Position numbers and translations under genes: made by a program. This document shows positions 23,742 through 36,114 of a DNA stretch of 64,000 bases, piece after piece (the stretch's first letter is position 1; every line of letters begins with the position of its first letter). Below the pieces are notes generated by a model that was not told the origin of the DNA, did not search any database, and saw nothing but the letters and a program-made list of their open reading frames with translations. This stretch comes from Ceratotherium simum simum. Lineage: Eukaryota > Chordata > Mammalia > Perissodactyla > Rhinocerotidae. The stretch spans positions 1,112,557 through 1,176,556 of the forward strand of contig NW_004454216.1 of assembly GCF_000283155.1 (NCBI RefSeq), read 5' to 3'.

Positions 23742-23959
23742 CACTATTTCTGTTGTAATTTCATGTCTGCTGAATTTATAAATTATGACATATGCAGACA
23801 CTCCTGATACACAGAATATTCTGCTTTCTGGACACCAGTAAATCATCTGAACAGCATATGGATCTTCCTCCACAATTTCACATGTTTGTTTTCCTTCTCC
23901 TACTTTCTGTTTTTCAAACACTTTTGAAGTTTTTAGCTTGTACAGCATTTGCAGAGTTA
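23742..23959 (-). CDS. STXBP5L: STXBP5L internal coding exon
   Basis: 218-bp exon with acceptor atatcttatag and donor gtaagtca on the minus strand. It starts with TA of a split Ile codon and ends on a codon boundary after Glu-Ile-Val. It encodes LYKLKTSKVFEK, an acidic/basic loop (KVGEGKQTCEIVEEDPY) and then YWCPESRIFCVSGVSAYVI, a propeller strand pair diagnostic of tomosyns. The VGEGKQ loop and the RIFCVSG wording are those of STXBP5L and not STXBP5. This is the longest single-exon stretch of the gene in the window. Confidence 0.97.
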
Positions 23960-24139
23960 CTATAAGATATTGAAGAAGAGTTATCTTCTAATTTGAACTT
24001 AATTCTTAGATTTGTTAAACCACAAAAGTAAAACCCAAGTAGACAAAATAAATTACATTTTAACAAGTAAGCATTCAATGTCATGCTCTCATATCAGTAC
24101 AGTTTAGCTGGAGGAGGACTACAGGGAAAACATAAACAT

Positions 24140-24300
24140 TTATTGAACATACACTATAAACTAAGGAATATGTAGGTCCTTTGTATGCATTGTCTCATGT
24201 GATCCTTAGAAAAGTCCCATGAAGTGAGTATTTTTATCCTTGTTTATTGACAAAAACACTGGGGCTCAGAAAGTTTACAATGGAAATACTGAACCTAACT
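24140..24300 (-). mobile_element. MIR SINE fragment
   Basis: MIR in reverse orientation: catttattgaacatacacta, gtctcatgtgatcctta and aaacactggggctcagaaag. Confidence 0.7.
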
Positions 24301-24689
24301 CTCTACTAAGGCAGACCCCTCAATTCTTTTTTACAGTTTTCTCCTTTGATTGCTTAATGAGAGGTTGATGCTATTTGTAGAAGATTTACTCCTCTAAACA
24401 AAGTTTTAGACACTCCTTCAGATGAGAAACATTTATAATTTACCAGCTAGCAATACTGGGAGTCCAGTAATCTGTAATTATTTTAGAAAGAACCTTTTCA
24501 GAGTGGCTTTGTGTTAGGAATAGGTCAGTTATAATTTTAACAAACTTTGGGTTTGTGAATTATTTTCAGGAATATTTATTTGGGGGAATATTTTTTCCAT
24601 TTTAGACCCTGATGATAACTCCCCAATAAAAAAGCTCTGATTCTACCAAGGACCCTTGAGAAAAATTCTAAAAATCTGCGAGTTCCTGC

Positions 24690-25860
24690 CAAAAGTGCAT
24701 AATCTGAACCTAATCATGAGAAATATCAGACAAACCCAAACTGAAGGAGATTCTACAAAATAACTGGCCTGAACTTCTCAAAAATGTCAATTTCATGAAA
24801 TAAAGACTCAGGAACCATTCTAGATTAAAGAAAACTCAAAAGATATAATAACTGCAATAAATGATCCTAGATTTTCTTTTAGTGTAAAAGATATTATTGG
24901 GACAACTGGCAAAAACCGAGTAAGATCTGGAGGTTATGATATCAGCTCGATACAAGGTTAACATAAGGGAAGCCATATTGTAGAAAAGAAACCATGTTGT
25001 AACTTTGAATCACCTCTGATTAACTGACATGCTCTGTGGATTTTATGGCCCCTCCCAGCTGCAATAAGTTGATAACTTTGTTCTTTTGAGTTCCTTAGGA
25101 ACGTGAAGACCCCTGGGCAGAGAGTCTATACTGATAGCCATCATCAAGGACAACTGAAAGATCAGGGTATAGGGCATTACTCAGGTCTTTGATGCATATC
25201 CAATAAAACAAAAGACTATCAGAACTAAGACAAGATGTCTGCCTCCACCTGGAGATCACATGGATGCCCCACCCTGAGAGCAGATGGTTCTCCACCAGGA
25301 GACCAGCCCCTTATATAACCAGCCTGTAGTCTTTGTTCTGTAAGATGGTATTTTTGGACATTAGTTGGCCATCTTCCCCCTTGCTAGTAAGCTGTAATAA
25401 ATAGTCCTTTCTCTCCTACCTCCTTGCCTCTTGACTATTGGCATGTCTTGCGGCAGACAGACGATGCCCCCCTTTGGGCAGTAACAGTTAGATGATAGTA
25501 TTGTATCAATATTAATCTCCTGATTTTGATAACTACAATTTGATTATTTAAAGAATGCCTTCGTTTGTAGGAAATACACACTGAAGTATTTAGGGGCATG
25601 TGTGTTAGAGGAGCATCATGTCTGCAACTTACTCTCAAATGGTGACAAAAAGCTATATATATGTACATGTGTGAATATACGGAGGGGAGAGAGAAAAAAT
25701 AAGGGAGGGGGACAGAGGTGAGGAGGGAGCGAGAGAAAGAACAAATATATTATACATTGACATTTGGGGAATCTGGCTAAAGGCTATACAACACTTCAAC
25801 ATTTTTTTTGCAATTTTTCTGAAAGCCTAAAATTATGTCAAACTAAAATAGTTTTTAAAA
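24690..25860 (+). mobile_element. Old L1 3' UTR, interrupted by LTR
   Basis: L1M-type 3' UTR in sense, similar to the one at about 6700-7090 (cagacaaa..caaactgaag, gatagtattgtatcaatatt and ggaaatacacactgaagtat). The LTR at 24937-25486 splits it. The 3' part includes a purine-rich ggagagagaaa run (25681-25740). Confidence 0.75.
24937..25486 (+). mobile_element. Solo ERV LTR with 4-bp duplication
   Basis: A 550-bp LTR starting TGATATCAGC and ending GCAGTAACA, flanked by gtta at 24933-24936 and 25487-25490. The 4-bp duplication fits a class I (gammaretrovirus-like) endogenous element. Promoter-type ttatataacc lies at about 25312 and a polyadenylation signal (aataaa) at about 25396. No internal retroviral sequence remains. 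The open frames across it are chance. Confidence 0.85.
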
Positions 25861-25889
25861 TGCGCAAGGCATTGTATTAGGTGGTACAG

Positions 25890-26370
25890 CCCTGTTTCTG
25901 GGTCAGATGGGGTATCCCTCCCATCATTATTTGATGTGACATGGCAATGGTAAAAGGATACTGCACACAGAATTAAGGCCCCTAATTAGTTAACTTTGAG
26001 TTAATCAACCAAGATTATCTTAATTCTCCTGACATAATCAAGTGAGCCCTTTAAAATAGGGACTGGGGCCCTCCCTAAGGTTAGAGAGACACTCCCTTGC
26101 TGGCCTTGAGGCAACAAGTCACCACGAGGTCTAAAGCTGCAAGAAAATGAATTCTTCCAACAACCACATGAGCTTGGAAGAGCATTCAGCCTCAGGTGAA
26201 ATTACAGCCCTAGCCAACACCTTGACTGCAGTCTCAGCAGATCTCAAGCAAAGAACCCAGCTAAACTGTACCCAGATTCCTGACACACAGAAACCATGAG
26301 ATAATATAGGTATTTTACAAGCTGCTAAATTGTGGTAATTTATTACTCAGCAATTTAAAACTAATACACA
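25890..26370 (+). mobile_element. MLT1 (ERVL-MaLR) LTR
   Basis: Typical MLT1 3' end in sense: cttgactgcagtctcagcag, gattcctgacacacagaaac, gagataatataggtatttt and tggtaatttattactcagca. Ancient; its left border is uncertain. Confidence 0.75.
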
Positions 26371-26959
26371 TAGCATAAACTCAATTATTCAAATTCAATA
26401 TAGCCTTACTTCCTGTACTGGACAGAATTCCACAAAATTGGCAAACTGATATTTCTTTAATTACATCCATTAAATTGGAGATATGCTCTTATAACTGATT
26501 ACACTAAAAATATTAAATATGCTGCAAACCTTTGCAATATATGTTCTGAATGTGGTAAAACAATATTTTATTTAAAAATTAAGTTCTTAAAATATTAACA
26601 TGCATGCTTAAGGGTGGTATGTACTCTAATCATTAGAATGTTAAAGTGTCTTCTCACATTTTAGAAGCTAAGGAGTGACTTTCAGGTGGTGGGAATCAAG
26701 CAATGAGGTCAGTATGCAATTAATTGCGTTCCTGGAACAAACTCAGATTTACATGAAAATGTTCGTCAAAAGAAAATCTGTTTTTCTTTAGAATTTCTCC
26801 CTCAGCAATTGCTCTTTATTGTGTGAGGTCAGAAAGGAGCCTCAGAATTCATGGCTTTAAATCTTTTAATCATTTGCTCCATTGCTGAAGGACTCTAGCT
26901 TGCAGGCTAAGAGTATCATCAATATTCAACCTTCTTCCCTCTGCTTTTCTGTTTATCAT

Positions 26960-27490
26960 AGTCTTCCTCAGAAGTTGTTCACCTCTGTAGCTTCAAATAT
27001 TACTTTTATGCTGCTTTTTCATTAGTTTCCATTCTTGACTGTTCTTCCTAACTGCTAGATGTTTTTACTTGGATTTCCTGGTGTTACTACAAAATCCCAA
27101 CCTCCAGAACTATCTTGTATTTCTTATTTCCAAAAGAGTTACCTATATCTTACTGACTTAGAGTCATTGCTCATTTTTTCTCTCTTCCCATTCCTGTCAA
27201 AATTTTAACTATCTTTCAAAACTCACATGAAATATTACCCATCAAAATACTCTTCCTGTATCTACCTAGTTCAAATAAAGCTCTCATTTCTGATAACAAA
27301 CAGAATTTGGGTTGTACTACATTTAGAGTTCTTATCATATTGTTTGCCCTGTAGTTATATACGTGCATTCCTTTATCTATTCTAGTGACTATAAGTTTTC
27401 TGAAGGGTATGTATGGGTATAATCAAGTCTTAAATATCTTTGCATGCCCTTTAACATTGAGCAGAGTACCTTATTTATTCCTTAAATTAT
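26960..27490 (+). mobile_element. L2-like fragment
   Basis: Diverged sense L2 wording (aaaactcacatgaaatatta, actcttcctgtatctacc, cattgagcagagtacctt). Assignment is tentative. Confidence 0.45.
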
Positions 27491-27942
27491 GTAATTCTCA
27501 AGAATTTGAAAAGAAATTTCACATTTATCAAACAATTTCTTTTGATTGTCCCAGGACTTGGTAGACAAGTGGGAAAGAAAAGTGAAGACTAGTGGGATAA
27601 AAGCACTTTTCCAAGACCACAGAGCTAGGAGGTGAAATGAATTTCTTAAACAGAGTTATTCTGACAAAGTTTGGTACATTTTTCAATGTACCTTGCCTCT
27701 TGAAAATATAATGGGTTGCTGATAAAGAGTGACTTCAGGCCTGTTTATATTATAGAAGAAAAATACAGTAGAGATAATATTTAAACTCATCAAATAATAT
27801 AGGAAATGAATTTTTGTAACACAGCCATGTATGGGTACTAAAAATGTATCTGAAATGTTAATTGCCCAAACCAAAAAGTGGTGAATGGCTATGAGTAAAA
27901 ATTAACCAAGTGTTTTCTGTTATAGAGAAACTTAAAACTTAC

Positions 27943-27983
27943 TTGCAGAAGCATCCCAAAATTTTATTGATCCATCTGCATGA
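27943..27983 (-). CDS. STXBP5L: STXBP5L microexon-like WD40 exon
   Basis: 41-bp exon with acceptor ttcctatctag and donor gtaagttt on the minus strand. It starts with T of a split Gly codon and ends with A of a split Ile codon. It encodes HADGSIKFWDAS, which with the preceding Gly makes the classic GH...WD signature of a WD40 repeat. It is the shortest coding exon in the window and follows the 16.4-kb L1-packed intron, so its recognition depends on good splice sites, which it has. Skipping it would shift the frame. Confidence 0.95.
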
Positions 27984-28479
27984 CTAGATAGGAAATAAAT
28001 TAGCATTAATTAAAGTATAGTAAATAAAAAGATCATAATCATTCTAAACATACAAAAACTTGAGCTGCTGTTAAAATTCAATTCAAAAATACCATTCCAA
28101 TGAAAACTAATGTATGCTAAACCATTTCTAAGCTCAAAACAATGATTTATTTTTTAAACAATACATGAAAATCTAAATTTAAAAAGAACAATAATTACTT
28201 AGATTTTACTGTGAAGTTTTTTTGTGTAATAGAGAGCAATGAAAACTGGCCTATGGAAAATGAACAATTTATTTTTATATAAAATTGTTTACACTCAATA
28301 AAAATGATACTTGAGTTAATTCTGATTACATTAAAATAATTTTGAAATGAGTTTCATAGTGAAATTAAAGTTAAGCTTCAAAAACATAAAAAGCAAATCC
28401 TTAAACCTATCTAGAGTTGTATCATTATTTGGTAATAACATAACATCAATTATATAAAAACTCATCTAGAAATAAAGAG

Positions 28480-29740
28480 GACAGAATTCTCCCCAACACA
28501 TTTTATGAGGTCAGCTTTATCCTGACACCAAAACCGGGAAAAACGTTCCAAGAAAAGAAAATTACAAACCAATATCCCTTGAGCATAAATCTAAAAATTG
28601 TCAACAAAATATTAGCAAATCAAATCAAGAAATACATAGAAAGGATAATACATCATGACTAAGTGAGGTTTATCCCAGGAACGCAAGGCCAGTTAAACAT
28701 TCAAAAAAAAAAAAAAAAATCAGTCACCATATTATAATACATCACACTGACAGATTAAAGAAGAAAAACCATATGATCATCTCAATAAATGCATAAAAAC
28801 CATTTGACAAAAATTCACCATCCATTCATGAAAAAAACTCTTAATAAACTAGGAACAGAGGAAACTTCTTCAACCTGATAAAGGGCTTTTAGGAACAAGC
28901 TACAGATGTTGTCTAATATACATAATGGTGAAAGAGATAGAATACTTTCCACCTAAGATCAAGAACAAAGGAAAAATGTTCATTCTCGCCGATCTTATTC
29001 AACATCATACTGGAGGTCCTAACTACTGCAACAAGGGAAGAAAAAGAAATAAAAGGAATAAAGATTGAAAACAAAGAAATAAAATTCTATTTGCAGATCA
29101 CATGATTGGCTATGTAGAAAATCCCAAAGAATCTACACAAAGGATACTAGAACTCATATATGAGTTTAGCACAACTGTAAGATACAAAGTCAACGTACAA
29201 AAATCAATTGTATTTCTATGTAATAGCAATGAACATTTGGAAACTGAAATTACAAAAGAGTACCATTTACAATAGCACCAAAAAACATGAAATGCCTACA
29301 TATAAACTAACACAATTTGTGCTAGATCTGCATGCTCAAAACTCTAAGATGCTGATCAAAGAAATCAAACAAGGCATAAATAAATGGAGAAATATAATGT
29401 ATTCTTAAATTATAAGACTTACTAGATGTCAGTTCTCCCCAGATGATGTATAGATTCAATGTAACCTCAATTGAAATATGACAAAAATTTTTTTGTAGAA
29501 ATAAACAAACTGATTCTAAAATTTATATGGAAAAGTAAAAGAATTAGAATACCCAAGGAAATTTAAAAAAATTTTTCAAAGTTGGAGTACTGAAACTACC
29601 TAACTTTAAGTCTCATTCTAAAGCTACCATAAACTTATTGTTATTGGTGAAAAAAATAGACATATATATAAATGGAACAGAGTAGATAGTCCAGAAATTG
29701 ACCCACACATATATGGTCACTTGATTTTTTTGAGAGGGTT
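28480..29740 (+). mobile_element. Old L1 ORF2 fragment, plus strand
   Basis: Reverse-transcriptase-region L1 sequence in sense: gacaccaaaaccgggaaaa, accaatatcccttgagca, tttatcccaggaacgcaagg and catactggaggtcctaac. Stops in all frames. An A17-type run at 28705-28721 lies inside it. Confidence 0.8.
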
Positions 29741-29754
29741 GTAGTTGCTAATTG

Positions 29755-30290
29755 AGTGCCTTTATTTTGTTAACAGCATTATTAAGATATAATTTACATA
29801 CCATAAAATTCACCCAATATAAATGTACAGTTTGATAATTTTTAGTAAATTGAATACAGTTGTCACCATAATCTAGTTTTAGAAAATTTCCATCACCTCC
29901 AAAAGTTACCTCATGCCAATATGCAATCTTCTTTTCCATCTCCAGTAGATATCCACTGATCTACTTTCTGCCTGTATAGATTTATTTTGTTTTCTTAGAA
30001 TTTTTATATAAGTGGAACCCACACAATATTTACTTTTTTTGTGTCTATATCTTTCATTTAGCATAATGTTTTTGAGGATAATCCCTATTGTTGCATGTAT
30101 CGGTAATGTGTTCCTTTTTATTGCTGAATAGTATTCCATTGTATGGATATACCCCATTTTGTTTACCCATTTACCGGTTGACGACCATTTGGTTTGTTTT
30201 CAGTTTTTGGCTACTATAAATAAAGCTGTTATGAATGCTTTGTATGTTTATGTACTCTAATTATTCACTTATAGATATAACAAAAAAAAA
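29755..30290 (-). mobile_element. Antisense L1 3' end
   Basis: Reverse L1 3' UTR (cataccataaaattcaccca) running into the very end of ORF2. On the minus strand from 30157 it still reads [16 protein letters not shown] before decaying. It abuts the plus-strand L1 fragment tail to tail. Confidence 0.75.
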
Positions 30291-30409
30291 ACTTTATTAC
30301 CGAAAAATTCTGTAGGATGATGGTCTGAGACTCTATACTCTAACTACCTTTAATTCTATTTTATTTTTTATCATGCAATATTGTATATGCAAAGAACAAT
30401 ATATGTAAT

Positions 30410-31203
30410 TGTCTTGACATGAGTACAGCCATGTTTGGCCGTTCCATGGACCTACAGCCACTAGCATACAAAGGAATATAAAGCGGCTTTCTATGTGGTG
30501 AAAACTGGCCCTTCTCCAGGGGACTGGCCCTTCTCCCACAGAGATAGTTGCAATTTGTAAGATTACAAGACTCTTTGGGCATTGTAGCCTGGAGCAGACT
30601 GGCCATCTGTGCTGGGCTAAGATGATAACCAAAGAGAACAATGCACGTACACAACTACTGGGCTGGGACAATAGCCAAGGGGCTCAATGCACGTACACAA
30701 CTGATAACCATTTGTGCATGAGAACACCAAATGCTTACTCGGCAAAAGCTTACTCTGGAGATTACTCATACTATATAAGCTGCTAGAACCTGGGGCCTAA
30801 TGAGAGTCTCGCCTGTGGGGGAGACGCCTTGCCCAGGACTTCTTTCCATTGGCACTCCCACCTAGCCGTGTCACTTAAAGGGACTCTCCCTGGTGTAAGA
30901 GCGTGGATGTTGTAAGTACCCAATCTGATTTTTCTCTCTCAGTCGATCAGATGTTGTTTCCCTTTGGCCGATCTGATATTTCTCTTCTTGGTGGATCTGA
31001 TCTTGTTTCCCTTCGATCGGTCTGATGTTTCTCCTTTTCAGCTGATCTGATGTTGTTTCCTCTTTTTATTGACCTATTCGGATCTATTTGCTGACTTTTG
31101 CCTTTACCCTTCCCTATATAATAAAGTGTGCATTCAGTCCATTTGTTTGGGTTGGAAAGTTTCTTTTATGCCTCCGATCGAATCCACTGAACCTCTCAAA
31201 ACA
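30410..31203 (+). mobile_element. Solo ERV LTR with 5-bp duplication and internal repeats
   Basis: A 794-bp LTR beginning TGTCTTGACATG and ending CTCAAAACA, flanked by gtaat at 30405-30409 and 31204-31208. The 5-bp duplication would suit a class III (ERVL-like) element. TATA-type ctatataagc lies at 30771-30780 and AATAAA at 31120-31125. Between them are about five imperfect copies of a GATCTGATGTTGTTTCC-type unit (about 30940-31060). A duplicated segment (caatgcacgtacacaact) lies in the U3 part at about 30639-30702. No retroviral genes remain. It is antisense to STXBP5L. Confidence 0.85.
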
Positions 31204-33065
31204 GTAATATAGATTTAATATATAGAATATAATTATATTGAAATTCTGTAAGTCAGCCATCCAAACAAAGAACTAACATTACTAATAACTTGTGCTCCTC
31301 TATTTTTTTAATTGAGGTATAATTGACATACAACATTATATTAGTTTCAGGTATACAACATGATTTGATATTTGCACATAGTGTGAAATGATCACAATAA
31401 ATCTAGTTAACATCCATCATCATACATAGTTATAGGACTTTTTTCCTGTGATGAGAAATTTAAAGATCTACTCTCTTAGCAACTTTCAAATATGCAATAC
31501 AGTATTATTAACTACAGTCATCATGCTGTACATTACATCCCCATTGTTTGTTTATTTTATAGCAATTTCTTTCTGTGTTAAGCATTTTCTATTAGATTCT
31601 AGAGTTCTGAAAAATTTGATTCCATTTTTGCCAACTTAATCATTTCTTTAGTGGAAGGACCAAGGGCTACTCAGACATTTTCAGTGATGTAACTTCTTGA
31701 TATTTTAAAATAAATTTTTAGTTTAATTATAACACACAGCACGAATCAAAAGATTACAGTACAACAAAGTGTCACAAAGTGAACACATCTGTATCTCTAG
31801 ATCAAATTGGGAAAAAAATTGATATCTTTACAATACTGAGTCTAATTAAAGACCACGGTATATCTCTCTACATATTTGTCTTTTCCTACTTCTCAATTTG
31901 TTTCACAATTTTCATTGAAGATATCTTGCATATCTTTTGTTAGGTTTATTTCTAGATTATGTGATTTTTTTGGATGCTATTTTAAATTGTATAATTTTGG
32001 ATTTTTTATTTTATAATTGTTGCTAGTATATAGAAATATTGTTGAATTTTGTATACTGATGTATTCAGTGACTCGCTAAAGTCTTTTTAAAGTTTATTTG
32101 CTAAGTTAAATAGTTTATTTGTACATTATTTTGCAATTTCCACATACATAATCATGCTGTCTCTGAGTAACAACAGTTTATATCTTCCTTTCCAATCTCT
32201 ATATTTTTATTTCCATTTTTTGCCTTATTGAACTGGTTAGGTCTCCAAGTTTAATGTTGAATATCAGGGGTGACAGCAGGCACCCTTGTCTCATTCTCTA
32301 TATAGGGGGAAAGGCTTTAAATATTTCACAAATAAGTACAATATTTGCTTTAGTTGTTTGTTGTTTTTTTTAATAGAAACTGTTTTTCAGACTATAGAAT
32401 TTCCCTTATATTCCTAGCTTGCTAGGTTTTATAATGACAGATGATGAATTTTATCAAATTCTCATTTAATTATATGATCATGAGATTTTTCAAATTTTTT
32501 TACATACTGAGGTGAATTACATTGAGTTTTTTTAGAAGGTTAAACCAGCATTGCATTCCTGGAATAAAACTGACTTGGTTTTTATATTTCACTGAATTCT
32601 ATTGGCTAACAATTTACTTAGGAGTTTTGCATCTATATTCATGAAAGAGATTGGCCTATAAATTTCCTTTCTTGTGATGTACTTGCCAGGTTTTGGTATA
32701 AAAAATATGCTGGCCTCATAAAAAGAGTTTAGGCATATTTCCTCTTTCTATTCTCTGGAAGATTTTGTGAAAGGTTGGTAGTATTCTTTCTTAAATGTTT
32801 ACAAGAATTCCCCAAAGAAGATATCTGGCCCTGGGTTGTCTTTGTGGAAGGTTTTAAATTTTGATTCAATTCCTTTAATAGATATATTATTATTCATATT
32901 TTCTATTTCTTCTAGTGCCAGGTTTGGTAAGTAGTATTTTTTCCTAAAAATTTTCTTTCTCAAATTTTGCTACTATAACGTTGGTCATAAACATCCTCTT
33001 ATCTTTCAATTGATGGTAAGACTTTAGTGAATCCTCTTTTTCATTCTTGATATTAAAGTTTGTTC

Positions 33066-33312
33066 TGGGGCTGGCCTGGTGGTGCAGGCGGTTAAGTGCG
33101 CGTGCCCCGTTGCGGCGGCCCAGGGTTTGCCGGTTCGGATCCTGGGCGCGCACCGATGCACCGCTTGGTGAGCCATGCTGTGGCAGTGTCCCATATAAAG
33201 TGGAGGAAGATGGGCACGGATGTTAGCCCAGGGCCAGTCTTCCTCAGCAAAAAAAGAGGAGGATTGGCAGATGTTAGCACAGGGCTGATCTTCCTCACAA
33301 AAATAAATAAAT
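33066..33312 (+). mobile_element. ERE1 SINE nested in L1, with 11-bp TSD
   Basis: ERE1 with GGGGCTGGCCTGGTGGTGCA head, GC-rich core and an AAATAAAT-type tail. Perfect duplication AAAGTTTGTTC at 33055-33065 and 33313-33323. The insertion point TT/AAAG fits L1 endonuclease. It inserted into L1 copy A. Confidence 0.95.
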
Positions 33313-34144
33313 AAAGTTTGTTCCTTCTATTTTTCCTGACAATCTTACAAACCTTCACCAACTTTATTATTTATTTCCATAACCCAACTTTAGCTTTGTT
33401 GATCTTTGATATTGTACATTTGCATTCTCTTTCATTAATTTTTATTCTCAACATTATTATTTTCTTTTTGGGATAACTTTGCTATAATTACTAACTTAAA
33501 TAATTAGATTACTAAATTTTAGTCTTTCTTCTTATTAACATATAGTTACGGGTATAAGTTTACTTCAGAACATAGATTTAGATCTAGCCACACATAATGA
33601 TGTATTGTATTTTCACTATCTTTCTGTTTGAGATACTTAAAAAATTTCTATTGTGATTTCTCCATTAACCACTAAGTTAGTTGGGAGTAAATTGCTTAAT
33701 TTTGAAAAACTGGGAGTTTTCCTTATATATGTTTGTCATGCATTTCTAGTTTAATTCTCCTGTGATCAGAGGACATCTTATATATGATTACAATCCTTTG
33801 ACATTTATTAGCACTTGTATTATGGCCCTGCATGAGGTCAGTTTTAGTCTGTGTCCCATGTGCACTTGAAAAGAATATAAATTCTTGAGTTGTAGAGTGT
33901 AATGTTCTAACCATGTCAGTTAAGTCAGGTTTATTAATCATGCTTTTGAAAACTTCTTTATTATTATGGATTTTCTCTGATTTTTGTAATAATTTGTCCC
34001 ATTTATTGCAGAATTGTCTATATCTCCTTTCTGTCAAATTTTGCTTTGTATATTTTGAGGCTCTGAACTCAAAATTCTGGTGGATTCATCCTTTTACTAT
34101 TTTGAAATAGTCCCTTTTACCTGTGGTAATGCTTCTTGCTTTAA

Positions 34145-34755
34145 AGTTTACTGTGGTAGGCAAAATTCTAAAATGTTCCCCAGGATTCCTGCCTCCTGGG
34201 ATACTCCTGTATAAGCCCGGGGACTGTGAATATGATACAGAATATATAACTCCCATGATAGTTATATTATGTTGACTTCCAAGAAAGGAAGACTATTTGG
34301 ATGGACCTGACATGATCACGTGAGCCCTATAAATACAGGTCTAGAGGTCAAAGATGGAAGAAGTCTGAGATTTGAAGCATGAGAAGTACTAGATGCATTG
34401 TTACTAGCTTGAAGGTGGAGGGAGCCACATGGCAAGGAATGCAGGCAGCCTCTGGGAGCCAAGATGGCCCCCACTGACAGCCATCAAGGAAATGGAGACC
34501 TCAGTCCTACAAACACAAGGAACTAAATTCTTCTAACAAAAAGACAGAGTTTGGAAGCAGATTTTTCCTTCAGAGCTTCCAGATGACAACTCAGCCTGGC
34601 TGACCCACTGATTTCAGTCTCATGATACCTTGAATAGAGATTCCAATCATGCAGTGCCAGATGTCTGACCTATAGAGCTGTGAGTTAATAAATGGATGTT
34701 GTTTTAAGCTGCTAGGTTTAGGGTGATTTGTTATGCAGCAGTCAAAAACTACTTT
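34145..34755 (+). mobile_element. MLT1 (ERVL-MaLR) LTR nested in L1
   Basis: Starts ctgtggtaggcaaaattcta and ends ggtgatttgttatgcagca, with gagttaataaatggatgttg before the end. These are MLT1 signatures. It splits antisense L1 copy A. Confidence 0.8.
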
Positions 34756-36114
34756 TGATATAAGTAGAGCTATACCAATGTTTTTAAGTGTTTACATGGT
34801 ATAATTTTTCATACATTTACTTTCAAATTTTTAGTATACATATATTTAATGTGTCTCTCATAAGCAGCTTAGAGTTTGGCTTTATTTTTTTATTCAGACT
34901 GACAGTCTTTGTCTTATAATTGGAAAATTCAGTCAAATTATATTTAGTGTAATTACTGATATATCTGGATTTAAATATACCATCCTCACAATTATATTCT
35001 ATTTGTCTAACCTATTCTGTCTTCTTTCTCTTTCCTTTCTGTCCTTTTAAGAATTAATCACATTTTAAAATATTATTCTATTTTATTAGTTTTTAGGTAT
35101 CATATTCTTGTACTATCATTTTAGTGGTTACTACAGATATTACAAAATTGATCCTTAAATTAAGAGTCCAGATTAAACTGGTAGTTTACATGTTCCCAGA
35201 CAAAGCAAGAATGTTAAATATTTTATCTCTATTTTCCTCTCTCCCATCTTTTGTGCTATCATTAAAATGTATTTTCATTCTACGTCACAATATTATTAAA
35301 AATTATTAGACATTTTAATACTTATACCAAAACATAATACTATTGTTCTTTTAAAAAGTCAATATTTATTTAGATTTATTCCTATGTTTACTTTTTTCCA
35401 TTATTCTTATTTAATTTATGCATCTCTATTATTCTATTTGATATTGTTTTCCTTTTATCTAAAGCATTCCCTTTAGGTTTGTTTTCTATTAGTGCAGTTC
35501 TGCTGGCAACAAATTCTCTCAACATTTGTTAGAAAAAAACATTTGCCTTCATACTTGAAGGATAGTTTTTCTAAGCATGAAATTCTACATTGGTAATTTT
35601 TTTCAGCACTATAGAGATGTCATTCCAATACCTTCTGTTTTCACCATTTCTGTTAAGAAAATCAACTCTCAATCCTTATGTTGCTCCTTTTAAGGTAAAA
35701 TATCTTCACCTCTGGCTGCTTTCCAGAACATTTTTCCTTGTGCTTTATTTTCATCAGTTTTACTGCAATCCGTGTAAATGGTTTTCTTCTTATTGACTCT
35801 GCTTTCAGTTTTTAGGACTTCTTGAATTTGTGTCTCAATGGAAAAATCATAGCTATTATCATTCAACAATTTATTCTGCTTTATTCTCTATCTCCTTCTT
35901 GTGTCTCCAATAACACATATGTTTAAACTTCTTTACCATGTATCATCTATCTCTTATGCTTTTATTATTTTTCTTTGTGGTTCCATCTGGATATTGTCTA
36001 CTCACTGTCTTCCAGTTTACTAATCCTCTTTTAAGCTGTGACTACATGCTGTTAAAACTATTTGTTTAGTTCTTATTTTCAGTTATAATAACTTTCAGTT
36101 TTATAATTTACATT

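Larger units (their letters stand above)
23960..27942 (-). other. STXBP5L: STXBP5L intron, 4.0 kb
   Basis: 3983-bp intron. From low to high coordinate: MIR at about 24140-24300, an L1 3' UTR (about 24690-25860) interrupted by a 550-bp LTR with 4-bp duplication (24937-25486), an MLT1 LTR (about 25890-26370) and an L2-like stretch (about 26960-27490). I see nothing recognisable in 26380-26950 or 27500-27942. Confidence 0.85.
31300..36110 (-). mobile_element. Antisense L1 copy A, with nested ERE1 and MLT1
   Basis: Minus-strand L1 running from 3' UTR (31300-31720) through decayed ORF2 (about 31850-34900) to ORF1-like sequence near 36100. Interrupted by ERE1 (33066-33312) and MLT1 (34145-34755). 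Same transcriptional direction as STXBP5L. No intact frame. Confidence 0.7.

Noticed and set aside
30333..30671. 112- and 97-codon minus-strand frames
   Set aside because: They lie antisense within the solo LTR and have no resemblance to a retroviral or host protein.
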